Source: Billgrantia lactosivorans (GTDB taxonomy: Bacteria; Pseudomonadota; Gammaproteobacteria; Pseudomonadales; Halomonadaceae). From it: 64,000 nucleotides of DNA. The notes beneath the pieces were generated by a model. The model was not told the DNA's origin, did not search any database, and saw only the letters and a program-made list of their open reading frames with translations. Each line of letters begins with the position of its first letter. Position 1 is the first letter of the stretch. Made by a program: the position numbers and the translations under genes. Below, piece after piece: positions 39,592-49,758 of this stretch. The stretch lies in the NCBI RefSeq assembly GCF_003254665.1, contig NZ_QHGY01000001.1:1116001-1180000 (forward strand), in the 5' to 3' direction.

Positions 39592-40251
39592 ATGTCGCTG
39601 CATACTCGACCGGCCTATGCCGCCGATGCCCTGCCCCAGCTGGTCGATGCCCTGGTCGAGCAGGGCTGGTATATCGGCACGGCCTTCCTCGACGCCGAGC
39701 TGTGCCACGAGTTGCATCGTGAGCTGACGCAGATGGCCGAGCACGAGGCGCTGGCCGCCGCCGGCGTCGGACGCGGCGACGAGCACCAGCTGCGCCGCGA
39801 CATCCGCGGCGACGCCATCCACTGGCTCGACCGCGAGAGCCTGGCCCAGCGGCGTTACCTGGAAGCCATGGGCGAGCTGCAGCGCGAGCTGAACCAGGCG
39901 CTGTTCCTGGGGCTGTTCGAGTACGAGGCGCACTTCGCCCACTACCCGCCCGGGGCCTTCTACAAGAAACACCTGGACAGCTTCCGCGGCCGCGCCAACC
40001 GGGTGGTTTCCACGGTGGGCTACCTCAACCCCGACTGGCCGGCGGACGGCGGCGGCGAGATGGCGATCTTCGCCGCCGACGCGCCCGAGCGCGAGCTGGC
40101 ACGGGTGCGACCCGAGGCCGGCAACTTCGCCTGCTTTCTCTCCGAGCGCGTGCCCCACGAGGTGCTGCCGACCCGCCTGCCGCGGGCCAGCATCGCCGGC
40201 TGGTTCCGGCGCAACGCCTCGCTGGGCGGCCGGGTGGACCCGGCGCACTGA
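39592..40251 (+). CDS. 2-oxoglutarate-Fe(II) oxygenase (prolyl 4-hydroxylase-like)
   Basis: 219-aa enzyme of the SM-20/PHD2-like group. Iron ligands are visible as HLD in FYKKHLDSFRG and His in SERVPHEVLPT; the 2-oxoglutarate Arg is in PRASIAGWFRR. It hydroxylates an unknown protein residue or small molecule. GGAGG lies somewhat far (about 13 bp) from the ATG. Its stop overlaps the start of the kinase gene by one base. Confidence 0.9.
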   Translation: MSLHTRPAYAADALPQLVDALVEQGWYIGTAFLDAELCHELHRELTQMAEHEALAAAGVGRGDEHQLRRDIRGDAIHWLDRESLAQRRYLEAMGELQRELNQALFLGLFEYEAHFAHYPPGAFYKKHLDSFRGRANRVVSTVGYLNPDWPADGGGEMAIFAADAPERELARVRPEAGNFACFLSERVPHEVLPTRLPRASIAGWFRRNASLGGRVDPAH

Positions 40252-41831
40252 TGGCCCGCGAGACCGAGGCGCTGCGCGCGCGGCTGGCCGAGCTCGAGCG
40301 GCGCAATGGCGAGCTCGAGGCCCGCGTGGCCGAGCTCGACGAGCAGAAGCGCCACTACCGATGGCTGGCGGAGAGCACCACCGACCTGATCTCGCGCCAC
40401 GCCCGCGACGGCACCTTCCTCTACGCCTCGCAGGCCGCCCGCGACCTGCTCGGCTACGAACCGGAGGAGCTGATCGGCGTCTCGGCCTACGACCTCTTTC
40501 ACCCCTCCGACCTCGCCGACCTGCTCAACAAGTCGCCGCGGGTCTACTACCACGACGGCTTCTACCAGCAGACCTATCGCTTTCGCGCCAAGGACGGGCA
40601 CTACGTGTGGTTCGAGACCACCAGCCGCACCCGCCGCGACCCGGTCAGCGGCGAGCTGCTCGACGTGCTCTGCGTCTCGCGCGACGTGGGCCGGCGCATT
40701 CGCGCCGAGGCCAACCGCGAGCGCCTGGCGCGGGTGGTGGAGTCGACCACCGACTACGTGCTGTTCTGCGACGGCGACGAACGGCTGTTCTACTCCAACG
40801 AGGCGGCAAGAAGGCTGCTGGGACTGCCGCGCGAGCGGCTCGACGCCCGCCTCGAGCGGGCCTATACGCCGGCCTCGCTTTCCATCCTGCGCGAGGTCGT
40901 GCTGCCCGCCGTGGCGCGCTACGGCTCCTGGAGCGGCGAGCTCGAGATGCCGGGCCCCAGGGGGCCGGTGCCGGTGCTCAGCGTGGTGCTGGCCCATCAC
41001 GGCCCCGGCGCCGAGCCCGATCATCTCTCCCTGCTCAACCGCGACATCGGCCTGCGCAAGGCCGCCGAGGACCAGGCCCGCCATCATCAGGAGCAGATCG
41101 CTCACGCCAACCGCCTGGCGACTACCGGCGAGCTCGCTTCCAACATCGCCCACGAGCTCAACCAGCCGCTTGGGGCCATCGCCAACTACGCCAGCGGCGC
41201 GATGCTGCAGCTGCGCGCCGACCCGGACCGCCCCGCCGGCGACCTGGCCCTGCCCCTCGAGCGCATCGACGAACAGGTGCAGCGACTCGGCGAGCGGCTG
41301 CGCCATATCCGCACCTTCGTGCGCAAGGGCCAGACCCGGCCGCGCCCCGTCGTCCTGCTCGACGTGGTCGACGCCGCCTGTCGCCTGTGCGAGTGGCAGT
41401 ACCAGCAGGGCGGCATCGCCCTCGAGCACGAGCTGGAGGCAGCGCTTCCACGCGTTCAGGCCGACCCCATCGCCCTGGAGCAGGTACTGGTCAACCTGCT
41501 GCTCAATGCGCTGGAGGCCAGCCGCGCGCACCCCGGGGCCGCTCGCGTCACGATACGCGCCCGCCAGAGCGGACCGCGCGAGGTCACGTTCAGCGTCAGC
41601 GACCAGGGTCCCGGCATTGGCGACGACGAGGCCCAGGCGATCTTCGTTCCCTTCCACTCCAGCCGCCCGCAAGGGCTCGGCATGGGGCTCGCCATCAGCC
41701 GCTCGCTGATGGAGGCGATGGGCGGCAACCTGGCCCTGGCCGACGGTTCCGGCGGCGCCACCTTTGCCGGTACACTGCTGGCCGAGCCCAGCCCCACCTA
41801 CCGCCGCCAGCCGCCTTGGAGCCAGCCGTGA
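40251..41831 (+). CDS. PAS-domain sensor histidine kinase
   Basis: 526-aa kinase with no clear membrane segment, so probably cytoplasmic. A short coiled coil leads into two PAS domains (about residues 35-155 and 160-270), then the H-box region ELASNIAHELNQPLGAIANY and a HATPase domain (DQGPGIGDDEAQAIFVPF, GLGMGLAISRS). The layout resembles FixL-type and other oxygen or redox sensors. Four-base overlap with the regulator gene marks them as a pair. Confidence 0.92.
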   Translation: MARETEALRARLAELERRNGELEARVAELDEQKRHYRWLAESTTDLISRHARDGTFLYASQAARDLLGYEPEELIGVSAYDLFHPSDLADLLNKSPRVYYHDGFYQQTYRFRAKDGHYVWFETTSRTRRDPVSGELLDVLCVSRDVGRRIRAEANRERLARVVESTTDYVLFCDGDERLFYSNEAARRLLGLPRERLDARLERAYTPASLSILREVVLPAVARYGSWSGELEMPGPRGPVPVLSVVLAHHGPGAEPDHLSLLNRDIGLRKAAEDQARHHQEQIAHANRLATTGELASNIAHELNQPLGAIANYASGAMLQLRADPDRPAGDLALPLERIDEQVQRLGERLRHIRTFVRKGQTRPRPVVLLDVVDAACRLCEWQYQQGGIALEHELEAALPRVQADPIALEQVLVNLLLNALEASRAHPGAARVTIRARQSGPREVTFSVSDQGPGIGDDEAQAIFVPFHSSRPQGLGMGLAISRSLMEAMGGNLALADGSGGATFAGTLLAEPSPTYRRQPPWSQP

Positions 41832-42469
41832 TCCAGCCCACCGCCGCCCCCTGCATCGCCGTGGTCGACGACGACGAGGCCCTGCGCGACTCGCTGGCCT
41901 GGCTGCTCGACTCCGTGGGCCTCGCCACCCGCGCCTTCGCCGACGGCGAGGCCTTCCTGGCGGCGGGCGCCGACGCCTGCGACGCCGTGCTGCTCGACGT
42001 GCGCATGCCGGGGCTCTCGGGGCTGCAGGTGCAACAGCGCCTCAACGAGCGCGGCGACAGCGCGCCGGTGATCTTCATGACCGGCCACGGCGACGTGCCC
42101 ATGGCGGTCGCCGCACTCAAGGCCGGCGCCTTCGATTTCATCGAGAAGCCCTTCAACCAGCAGCAGCTGATCGACGCCGTGCAGCAGGCGCTGGCCGAGC
42201 ACCAGCGCCTGCGCGCGGTGCGTGAGCGTATCGAGACCCTGCGCGAGCGCTACGACGCCCTGCGCCCCAAGGAGCGCGAAATCCTGGTGCACGTCGCCGA
42301 GGGCATGACCAGCCGCGAGATCGCCGAGCGGCTCGGCGTCAGCGCCAAGACGGTGGAGGTCTACCGCCTGCGGGCGATGAAGGTACTGGGGGCCGGCAAC
42401 CTGGCCGAGCTGGTGCGCCTCTGCGTGGCGCTGGGGCTGGTCGAGCCGTTACCTGACCGGGATCAGTAA
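41828..42469 (+). CDS. FixJ-family response regulator
   Basis: 213-aa two-domain regulator starting at GTG 41828. The receiver has acidic VVDDDE, phosphorylatable Asp in VLLDVRMPG and Lys in EKPF; the LuxR-type HTH is LRPKEREILVHVAEGMTSRE onward. Partner of the upstream PAS kinase. Target genes are not evident; the copper cluster begins 95 bp downstream on the same strand. Confidence 0.93.
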   Translation: MIQPTAAPCIAVVDDDEALRDSLAWLLDSVGLATRAFADGEAFLAAGADACDAVLLDVRMPGLSGLQVQQRLNERGDSAPVIFMTGHGDVPMAVAALKAGAFDFIEKPFNQQQLIDAVQQALAEHQRLRAVRERIETLRERYDALRPKEREILVHVAEGMTSREIAERLGVSAKTVEVYRLRAMKVLGAGNLAELVRLCVALGLVEPLPDRDQ

Positions 42470-42564
42470 AAGCGCCATTGCTGGCGGTTTGCCCGCGGCC
42501 TCGGGTTGCCCGACCCCGAGTCTGCGTCGATCATGTCGCTATCGAGACTCGAGTGCCGTCACGC

Positions 42565-42900
42565 ATGTTCCGAACACTGCTTGCCCTGCTCAGCCTGTGC
42601 CTGATCCTGTCGCTGTCGGCAGGCTCGACGGTGCTCGCCGAACAGGCGGCTGCCTTCGATACCGTGTCGGCCGCGTCTCATGCGGCACATCCCGCCGCCG
42701 AGGTGCCGCCGGGGTGCAGCCAGGCCCAGGCACAGGAGAGCGACGAGCCCTGCCTCGACAGCAGCCACTGCACGGCTGGCGCCATGCCTTTCATCGCCAG
42801 GCTCCCGCTGCCCGCCAGGGCCGATCGGCCGCTTTCCCCGGCACCGGATCGAGCGGCCCCGCCCCCTGCACTGAAGGAGCGCCCCCCCAGAAGCGCCTGA
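42565..42900 (+). CDS. Small secreted protein at the start of the copper cluster
   Basis: 111-aa protein, not recognised. It has a signal peptide (LLALLSLCLILSLSAGSTVLA) and a Pro/Ala-rich mature part with three cysteines, two near histidines (PCLDSSHCTAG), a possible metal site. A GTG at 42553 is an alternative start. Architecture is like the gene at 51174-51566 in the same cluster. Confidence 0.55.
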   Translation: MFRTLLALLSLCLILSLSAGSTVLAEQAAAFDTVSAASHAAHPAAEVPPGCSQAQAQESDEPCLDSSHCTAGAMPFIARLPLPARADRPLSPAPDRAAPPPALKERPPRSA

Positions 42901-42958
42901 TCGCTACGAACGACGTGGTGCCCGCACCCTATTCTTCACATGCCGATCAGGAGCTAAC

Positions 42959-43690
42959 ATGGCCCTTACCGTGACACGCCCGCTCCCGGGCCACTGCCGG
43001 CCTGGCAATGCCCACCCGACCCGCTCGCCTTTCCACGCTGCCCTTGTCGCGGCCGGCGTGGCGCTCGCCATTGCCGTGGCGTTCCCGAGCCTCGCCCATG
43101 CCGGGCCAGCCAAGGCCCCTGCTGGCCATGAAGCAGCGCACCCGGCCGACCATGAACATGACATCGGCCACGACACCGGCCAGCCGGCACGCACCGAGCA
43201 CGAGCAGGTGCCGACGCAGGACGAGCATGACGCGGGAAACCGCGCCGCTGACGCGCCTTCGCCGGGGCAGTCTCACTCCGCCGAGGAGGGGCACGCCAGC
43301 CACGACGGCGGCGCCTCCGGTGCCCGCGTGGTGCCCCCGGCGTGGGCCTCGCGGGACAACCCGCTACCGCTCGATCCTGCCACCCTGGCCGCCGGGGAGC
43401 AGGTATTCCAGCGCTTCTGCTCGACCTGTCATGGTCCGACGGGGCGCGGCGACGGCCAGGCGCCCGCCGTGGCGACCTTCGACCCCAGCCCCGCCAACCT
43501 GGCGCTGCATGGACCCGGTCATGACGCCGGCGAGTATGCCTGGGTCATTCATGAAGGCAACGCTGCCAGTGCCATGCCCCGCTTCGCGGAGAAGTTGAAC
43601 GAGAAAGAGATCTGGTCGGTGGTGCACTACATCCGTCACGGCCTGGCACACGACCAGCAGGAGCGCGACTCACGGGCGCATGACCATTGA
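42959..43690 (+). CDS. Periplasmic cytochrome c with His-rich N-terminal segment
   Basis: 243-aa class I cytochrome c. Signal peptide to about residue 48, then a His/Asp/Glu-rich spacer (residues 56-118, some 14 His), then the heme site CSTCH at 154-158 and a distal Met in ASAMPRF. The heme domain resembles those fused or linked to CopA systems; the His-rich segment could bind copper. AGGAG precedes the ATG. Confidence 0.88.
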   Translation: MALTVTRPLPGHCRPGNAHPTRSPFHAALVAAGVALAIAVAFPSLAHAGPAKAPAGHEAAHPADHEHDIGHDTGQPARTEHEQVPTQDEHDAGNRAADAPSPGQSHSAEEGHASHDGGASGARVVPPAWASRDNPLPLDPATLAAGEQVFQRFCSTCHGPTGRGDGQAPAVATFDPSPANLALHGPGHDAGEYAWVIHEGNAASAMPRFAEKLNEKEIWSVVHYIRHGLAHDQQERDSRAHDH

Positions 43691-43693
43691 CGC

Positions 43694-43720
43694 AACCGGG
43701 CGCCGCCAGGGCGCCCGGTT
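43694..43720 (+). terminator. Probable terminator after the cytochrome c gene
   Basis: AACCGGGCGC ... GCGCCCGGTT is a perfect 10-bp stem with a 7-base loop, 4 bp after the stop. It is followed by CCTTTCCC, a poor T-run. Confidence 0.6.
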
Positions 43721-43810
43721 CCTTTCCCTGGCGGAATGGCCCGGGGAGCGAGCAGTGCGTGCTGGCCTTGCTTCGCGATGTCGTCCCCGGCCAGCCCTGC
43801 CTGGGCCAGG

Positions 43811-44581
43811 CTAGAAAGACAGCTGGAGGCCAGCCACCAGGCCAGTCGTCTCGCTGGGCTCGGCGTGACTGCGCGCCATGTCGGCCGTATTGCCGTAGCG
43901 CTTCTCCCAGTAGGCGCCGACGTAAGGGGCGAACTTGCGGGTGTCCTCGTAACGCAGCCGCAGGCCGGCGTTCAGCGAGTTCAAGCCGCTGCCCATGTGA
44001 AACGCCTCGACATCCGTGCCGGAAGCCACCAGCTCCACCCGCGGCTGCAGGTACCAGCGCTGGGTCAGGCGCACGTCATGCTCGGCCTCGAGGTGCGCCC
44101 AGGCGTCGCCGTCCTCGCTGACCTTGAGGTCGAGGCTGGTCTCGATGCGATAGGGCGCCGTGCCCTGCAGGCCGACGACGCCGTAGAAGCGCTCGGGGTG
44201 GTCGCTGGAACCGACGCCGCCCTGGTAGCCGATGCCGCCCTGGAGCTCCCAGAAGTCGGCCACCAGATGGCTGTAGCGCAGGTCGAGGCCCTCGAACTCG
44301 GCGCTGTCACCGTCGCCCATGGCGTTTTCGCCTTCGCTCTTGAGGTAGACCCGGCTGATGTCGCCGCCGTACCAGGCCTCGAAATCCCACACGAGGCTCT
44401 CCTCCTCGCCCTCGGGCCAGGCATACTCCAGCCGGTCGAATCCCGCGGCCCAGACGGGATGGGCCGCCATCGGCGAGGGCCACTCCTCCGGGGCATCGTA
44501 GCCATCCTCGGCATGCGCCCCGGTCGTCGCCAGCAGGGCCAGGGCGGCGCAGGCAACGGGCAGTACTTTTCCGGTTTTCAT
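43811..44581 (-). CDS. copB: Copper resistance outer-membrane protein CopB
   Basis: 256-aa outer-membrane beta-barrel of the CopB/PcoB family with a 24-residue signal peptide. The family features DRLEYAWPEGEEESLVWDFEAW and a C-terminal strand ending in Phe (GLQLSF) are present. The Met/His-rich N-terminal segment common in CopB is short here. It follows copA at 10 bp; AAGGAG precedes the start. Confidence 0.93.
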   Translation of the reverse strand: MKTGKVLPVACAALALLATTGAHAEDGYDAPEEWPSPMAAHPVWAAGFDRLEYAWPEGEEESLVWDFEAWYGGDISRVYLKSEGENAMGDGDSAEFEGLDLRYSHLVADFWELQGGIGYQGGVGSSDHPERFYGVVGLQGTAPYRIETSLDLKVSEDGDAWAHLEAEHDVRLTQRWYLQPRVELVASGTDVEAFHMGSGLNSLNAGLRLRYEDTRKFAPYVGAYWEKRYGNTADMARSHAEPSETTGLVAGLQLSF

Positions 44582-44591
44582 GCGTACTCCT

Positions 44592-46523
44592 TCACGAGAC
44601 CTTGACGACCCGGAACATGCCGGCGTCCATGTGGTAGAGGAGATGGCAGTGGAACGCCCAGCTACCCTCGGCATCGGCGGTGATCAGTGCGGAGACCCGC
44701 TCGCCCGGCTTCACGTTGATGGTGTGCTTGCGTGGAATGAGCTCCCCCGCGCCGTTCTCCAGCTCCATCCACATGCCGTGCAGGTGGATGGGATGCTCCA
44801 TCATGGTGTCGTTGACCAGGATCAGGCGCAGGCGCTCGTCCTTGCGGAAATGCAGGGGGCCATCGACCTGGCTGAACGTCCGGCCATCGAATGACCACAT
44901 GTAGCGCTCCATGTTGCCGGTCAGGTGGATCTCCATCTCGCGTTCGGGCCCGCGGCGGTCCGGCCAGGGGCGAAACGCCTTGAGGTCGCGATACACCAGG
45001 ATGCGCCGCTCGTCGGGATCGATGCCGATGCCCGCCTGATCGTACTGCGAGCCGGGCTGGGCGGTCCCGGCCGGCAGCAGGTCGCCCTGCGCGTTGGCAG
45101 GCGACGCGGCGCGCTGCCCCTCGGCGTGGTCCATGCCCTCCATCCGTGAGTGGTCCATGCCTTCCATCCGCGAGTGGTCCATGCCCTCCATCCGCGAGTG
45201 GTCCATGCCCTCCATCTGCGAGTGGTCCATGCCCTCCATGCCGGCGTGGTCCATGCCCTCCATCCGTGAGTGGTCCATGCCCTCCATCCGTGAGTGGTCC
45301 ATGCCCTCCATGCCGGCGTGGTCCATGCCCTCCATCCGCGAGTGGTCCATGTCCTCCATGCCGGCGTGGTCCATGTCATGCGCGCCCATCGCCTCCATGC
45401 CCCGGTCGGCGATCCGGCGGCGCTCGGGAAGCTCGGCCTGCATCCCCAGTCGCGGCGCCAGGGTGGCACGGGCGAAGCCACTGCGGTCCATGGTTTCGGC
45501 GAACACCGTATACGCGGTATCCGCCTCGGGCATCACGATGACATCATAGGTTTCGGCAACGGCGATACGGAACTCGTCGACCGGTACGGGCTGAACGGGC
45601 TGGCCGTCGGCGGCGACCACGGTCATCTTGAGCCCCGGGATGCGCACGTCGAAGTAGGTCATCGCCGAGCCGTTGATGAAGCGCAGGCGCAGCCGCTCGC
45701 CCGGCTTGAACAGCGCCGTCCAGTTCTGCTCGGGCGCCTGGCCGTTGACCAGGTAGGTGTAGGTGCTGGCGGTGACGTCGGCGATGTCGCGGGAGCTCAT
45801 GCGCATCCGCGCCCACATCGCGCGCGTCCGGGCGGTCTCGCGGAAGCCGTTCTCGCGCACCTCGGCGAGAAAGTCGGCGACGGTGCGCTCCTGAAGGTTG
45901 TAGTAGCCCTCCGCGCTCTTCAGGTTGCGAAAGACCGAGGCCGGCTCCTCGTAGGTCCAGTCGGTCAGCATCACCACGTGTTCGCGGTCGTAGCGAAATG
46001 GCTCGCGCTCGGCGGCGTCGATGACGATCGGCCCCGCGTGCCCCAGTTGCTCCTGCAGGCCGGAGTGGCTGTGATACCAGTAGGTACCGTGCTGCACCAC
46101 CGGAAAGCGGTAGACGAAGGTCTCCCCCGGGTCGATCCCGGCAAAGCTGATCCCCGGGGCGCCGTCGACCTGCGCCGGCAGGATCAGGCCGTGCCAATGG
46201 ATGGACGTCGGCTCGTCCAGCAGGTTGGTGACGCGAAGGGTGGCGTCCTGCCCCTCCCGCAGCCGGATCATGGGCCCGGGGCTCGTGCCGTTGATGGTGA
46301 TGGGGCGCGCGCTGCGCCCGTTGATCTCCAGCGTCTCGCGGCGAATGGCCAGGGCGATGTCGTTGCCCTCCACCGCCCCCTGCGGGTAGGCGTTGCTCTG
46401 CCCCCAGGGATCGGCCCAGGCCGGGGCCAGTCCCAGGGCCGAGGCGCCCAGGCCGAAGGCGGCTCCGCGCTTGAGCAGCTGTCGGCGGGAGAGGGTCAGG
46501 CCGGCGGCGTTGTTGGTGGTCAT
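44592..46523 (-). CDS. copA: Multicopper oxidase CopA with Met-rich repeats
   Basis: 643-aa periplasmic Cu(I) oxidase. It has a Tat signal (SRRQLLK at residues 12-18). Copper ligands appear as HWHG, WYHSHSG, HPIHLHGM and HCHLLYHMDAGM, so all type 1-3 sites are intact. Residues about 383-468 are ten tandem octapeptides of the form MDHSRMEG/MDHAGMEG, a copper-binding Met/His domain. CAGGAG lies upstream of the start. First gene of the copAB operon. Confidence 0.96.
   Translation of the reverse strand: MTTNNAAGLTLSRRQLLKRGAAFGLGASALGLAPAWADPWGQSNAYPQGAVEGNDIALAIRRETLEINGRSARPITINGTSPGPMIRLREGQDATLRVTNLLDEPTSIHWHGLILPAQVDGAPGISFAGIDPGETFVYRFPVVQHGTYWYHSHSGLQEQLGHAGPIVIDAAEREPFRYDREHVVMLTDWTYEEPASVFRNLKSAEGYYNLQERTVADFLAEVRENGFRETARTRAMWARMRMSSRDIADVTASTYTYLVNGQAPEQNWTALFKPGERLRLRFINGSAMTYFDVRIPGLKMTVVAADGQPVQPVPVDEFRIAVAETYDVIVMPEADTAYTVFAETMDRSGFARATLAPRLGMQAELPERRRIADRGMEAMGAHDMDHAGMEDMDHSRMEGMDHAGMEGMDHSRMEGMDHSRMEGMDHAGMEGMDHSQMEGMDHSRMEGMDHSRMEGMDHSRMEGMDHAEGQRAASPANAQGDLLPAGTAQPGSQYDQAGIGIDPDERRILVYRDLKAFRPWPDRRGPEREMEIHLTGNMERYMWSFDGRTFSQVDGPLHFRKDERLRLILVNDTMMEHPIHLHGMWMELENGAGELIPRKHTINVKPGERVSALITADAEGSWAFHCHLLYHMDAGMFRVVKVS
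45127..45366 (-). repeat. 24-bp tandem repeat within copA (10 copies)
   Basis: Ten near-identical 24-bp units code for MDH[SR/AG/SQ]MEG octapeptides. Differences are mainly Ser-Arg versus Ala-Gly in the middle and a few silent changes, so the array has grown by recent duplication. Unit length keeps the frame. Confidence 0.95.
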
Positions 46524-46570
46524 GCGTGGCTCCTGTCAGGGGAACTCCAGGCGCCATGATGCGGTGGATT

Positions 46571-46587
46571 GCTGAAAGCAGGCTGAA
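46571..46587 (-). promoter_or_regulatory. Candidate CopR box of copAB
   Basis: Minus strand TTCAGCCTGCTTTCAGC, a direct repeat TTCAGC-N5-TTCAGC, 48 bp upstream of copA. The same element with an identical 11-bp period is upstream of the cupredoxin gene (49098-49114). The geometry suits an OmpR-type dimer. Confidence 0.68.
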
Positions 46588-46590
46588 CAG

Positions 46591-47902
46591 TCAGCCCGCT
46601 TCGTTCAGCGGAAGCAAGACCTCGACTCGTAGCCCTCCCTCTGGAGAGGGTGCGAAACGCACTTGGCCGGCGTAGCGCTCGACGAGCTGACGCAGGATGG
46701 ACAGGCCGAGCCCATGCCCGGGCTTGCCCTCGTCGAGCCGGGCGCCACGCCGCCCCAGGCGGCCGAGGTCGCCCGGCGCGACCCCGGGGCCGTCGTCCTC
46801 GACGCGAATCCTCAGTGCGGCGTCTCGCCACAGGCGGCAGTGGACCTCACGGGCGGCCCACTTGCCGGCATTGTCCAGCAGGATGCCCAGGATCTCGACG
46901 AAGTCCTGTCGCTCGATGCCGGTCCTGGCCGGCAGCGAGGCATCGATGGCGAGCCGGAACTGCCGTTCTGGGTAGAGGCTCGAGAATAGCTCGACGAGCT
47001 GCTCGGCTTCCCGCCGCAGCTCGGCGCGCTGCCCCGCCGTGGGGCCGGCAATCCGCGAGCGCTTCAGCTCGGTCTCGAGCTGGGCATGCATGTCCTCGAG
47101 CCGCTGCAGCATCTTCCGCCTGCGTTCGGCGTCGATGGGGCGCGAGCCGCGCAGCACCTGGACCACCGCGGTCAGCGGCGTCTTGAGCGCATGCGACAGG
47201 TTGGCCAGGGACTCGCGCGAGCGCTGGAGACGCCGCGCGTGTTCGTCCATCAGCCGATTGAGCTGCGCCACCAGGCCGTCGAGTTCCGACGGCGCTTCGA
47301 GATGCAGCCGTTCGCGCGCCCCGCAACGCAGCTCGTCGAGCTGTCCGCGCAGCCGCGAGAGCGGGCGCAGCGCGCGGTTGACCGCCATCAGGTTGAGCCC
47401 GATCAGCAGCAGCAGCAGCAACCCGGCGATGGCGCCGACCCACCAGTGCAGCGCCTCCAGGCCATCCTCCACCTGGCCGAAGTCCTCGCCGATCAGCAGC
47501 ACGCCAGCGCGGCCGTCGTACTCGAAGCGTGCGCGGTAGACCAGCAGGTGACGCTCGCCGGTTGTCACGAGTTCCAGCGCCTGGTCCTCGCCCTCCAGGT
47601 AGGGCGACAGCGTGTCGAGCCAGCGCGGGTGGGAAGTGGTGATCTCGCCGTCCAGTTGCAGCACATAGAGGTGATGAAAGACTTGCAGCGCGGGGCTCTC
47701 CGTCTCGCGCCACAGCTGCGTCGAGAGCTGCCCCTGGCGGAACTGGCGCAGCGTATGCTCCGCCTCCTGGCGCAGCCGTTCACCGAGGAAGCTGCGTGCC
47801 AGGTCGCTCAACAGCACGCCGTGCAGCAGCCAGGTGACGCCCACCACGATCAGCGCTGCGCCCCCCAACCAGGCCAGCAGGCGGAAGCGCAGGCTGCGAC
47901 GA

Positions 47903-47922
<20 letters not shown>
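46591..47922 (-). CDS. copS: Copper-sensing histidine kinase (CopS/CusS-like)
   Basis: 443-aa membrane kinase with two transmembrane segments (about residues 13-33 and 160-182) around a periplasmic sensor, then HAMP, the H-box LANLSHALKTPLTAVVQV, and an ATPase domain (DNAGKWA, DDGPGV, GHGLGLSI). It overlaps the regulator gene by 20 bp. Assignment to copper rests on location between copA and the cupredoxin gene; it also resembles the PhoQ/QseC type. Confidence 0.88.
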
Positions 47923-48573
<651 letters not shown>

Positions 48574-48577
<4 letters not shown>

Positions 48578-49050
48578 TCCTGGAGAGTGATCTCCCCCGA
48601 CATGCCGGCCTCATAGTGACCGGGAATGTTGCAGGCGTATTCCAGCCGGCTTACGCCCCGGGGGGCCGTCCACTCCAGCGTGGCGGTCTCGCCCGGCGCC
48701 ACGGTCACGGCCGGCATGCTGCCGCCATGCTCGCCCTCGGCCATGTCGTGGCCGCCGTGGTCGCCATGCTCGTGGTCGTGGCCCTCCATCTCCTGCATCA
48801 TGCGGCGGTGCTCCTCCTGGGCCGCGGCATCGCCGATCACGAACTCGTGCTCCAGCGCTCCGCTGTTGTGGATCTCGAAGCGTACCGTCTCGCCCGCCTG
48901 GATGGCCAACGCCTCGGGATCGTACATCATCTCGCTGGCCTCGAACGTGATGGTACGGTCGGGTGAGGCCGCACCGCTCTCCTGCTCGGTGGCAGCCAGG
49001 GCCAGGGCTGGCCAACAGGCCCCGAGGACAACCCAGGTCGACGTGCGCAT
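48574..49050 (-). CDS. Cupredoxin-domain periplasmic protein
   Basis: 158-aa blue-copper-like protein with signal peptide (residues 1-20). Type 1 copper ligands are His in GALEHEFVIG, then Cys, His and Met in YACNIPGHYEAGM. A His/Asp/Gly-rich loop (HDHEHGDHGGHD) lies between, probably an extra metal site. The start at 49050 has GGAG upstream; the longer frame to 49128 is rejected. First gene of the operon with copR and copS. Confidence 0.9.
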
Positions 49051-49097
49051 GGAAATTTCTCCGTTCATCAAGGGGAGGCACACTTTTAGCCGCCCTG

Positions 49098-49114
49098 GCT
49101 GAACCCAGGCTGAA
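49098..49114 (-). promoter_or_regulatory. Candidate CopR box of the cupredoxin-copRS operon
   Basis: Minus strand TTCAGCCTGGGTTCAGC: the same TTCAGC-N5-TTCAGC direct repeat as upstream of copA, 48 bp from the start codon. It would give copper-induced autoregulation. Confidence 0.68.
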
Positions 49115-49334
49115 TCGATTTTTTTCATCTATGCCGTGCGGGAGCGTAATGTCATGGCAATAAAGGAGAAGCTCCGATTCTTGCGCGCTCGCCATTCACT
49201 ATTCTTTGCCTTTGTTACAGGCCATGACAAAGGCTTCTTGACGCTGCCACTCCCGGCTATCTAGGTTTCACAAGCGTCGGGCGGAGTCCCGATGCTTTCG
49301 GCAACATCACGCCTGCTCGACAGGAGGAACCGAG

Positions 49335-49664
49335 ATGGATTTTGGAAAGTTCAAGTCGTGTATCGAAGCGTGCCACGTCTGTGCTGCCTACTGCGACAAG
49401 TGCGCCACGGAGTGCCTCAAGGAGGACGATGTCAAGATGATGGCGGAGTGCATCCGCCTCGACATGCAGTGCGCGCAGATCTGCCGCCTGGCGGCTTCCT
49501 TCATGGCCCAGGGCAGCGAGTACGCCCGCGAGCTCTGTCGGCTATGTGCCGATATCTGCCGCCAGTGCGGTGACGAGTGCGCCAAGCACCAGGCCGGCCA
49601 CTGCCAGGAGTGCGCCGACGCCTGCCGTCGTTGTGCCGAGGAGTGCGCCGCCATGGCCGGCTGA
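49335..49664 (+). CDS. Cys-rich four-helix-bundle copper-binding protein (DUF326/Csp-like)
   Basis: 109-aa protein with 19 cysteines in CxxxC and CxxC patterns along four helices (e.g. CHVCAAYCDKC, CRLCADICRQCGDEC). This matches the Csp copper-storage family, which packs many Cu(I) ions inside the bundle. There is no signal peptide, so it is the cytosolic (Csp3-like) type. AGGAGG precedes the ATG. Confidence 0.92.
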   Translation: MDFGKFKSCIEACHVCAAYCDKCATECLKEDDVKMMAECIRLDMQCAQICRLAASFMAQGSEYARELCRLCADICRQCGDECAKHQAGHCQECADACRRCAEECAAMAG

Positions 49665-49758
49665 TCGAGAACGCCACTTCAGCCTGGCCTGCCAGGATCC
49701 GGCTGGAGTGGCGCCTCACCTTGGACAACGCCGCCCGATCTCACCCGAGCCGCCGCGG

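Noticed and set aside
45094..45549. Repetitive plus-strand frame opposite the copA repeats
   Set aside because: It is the mirror of the Met-rich repeat of CopA; Pro/Cys/Ser repeats with no start signal.
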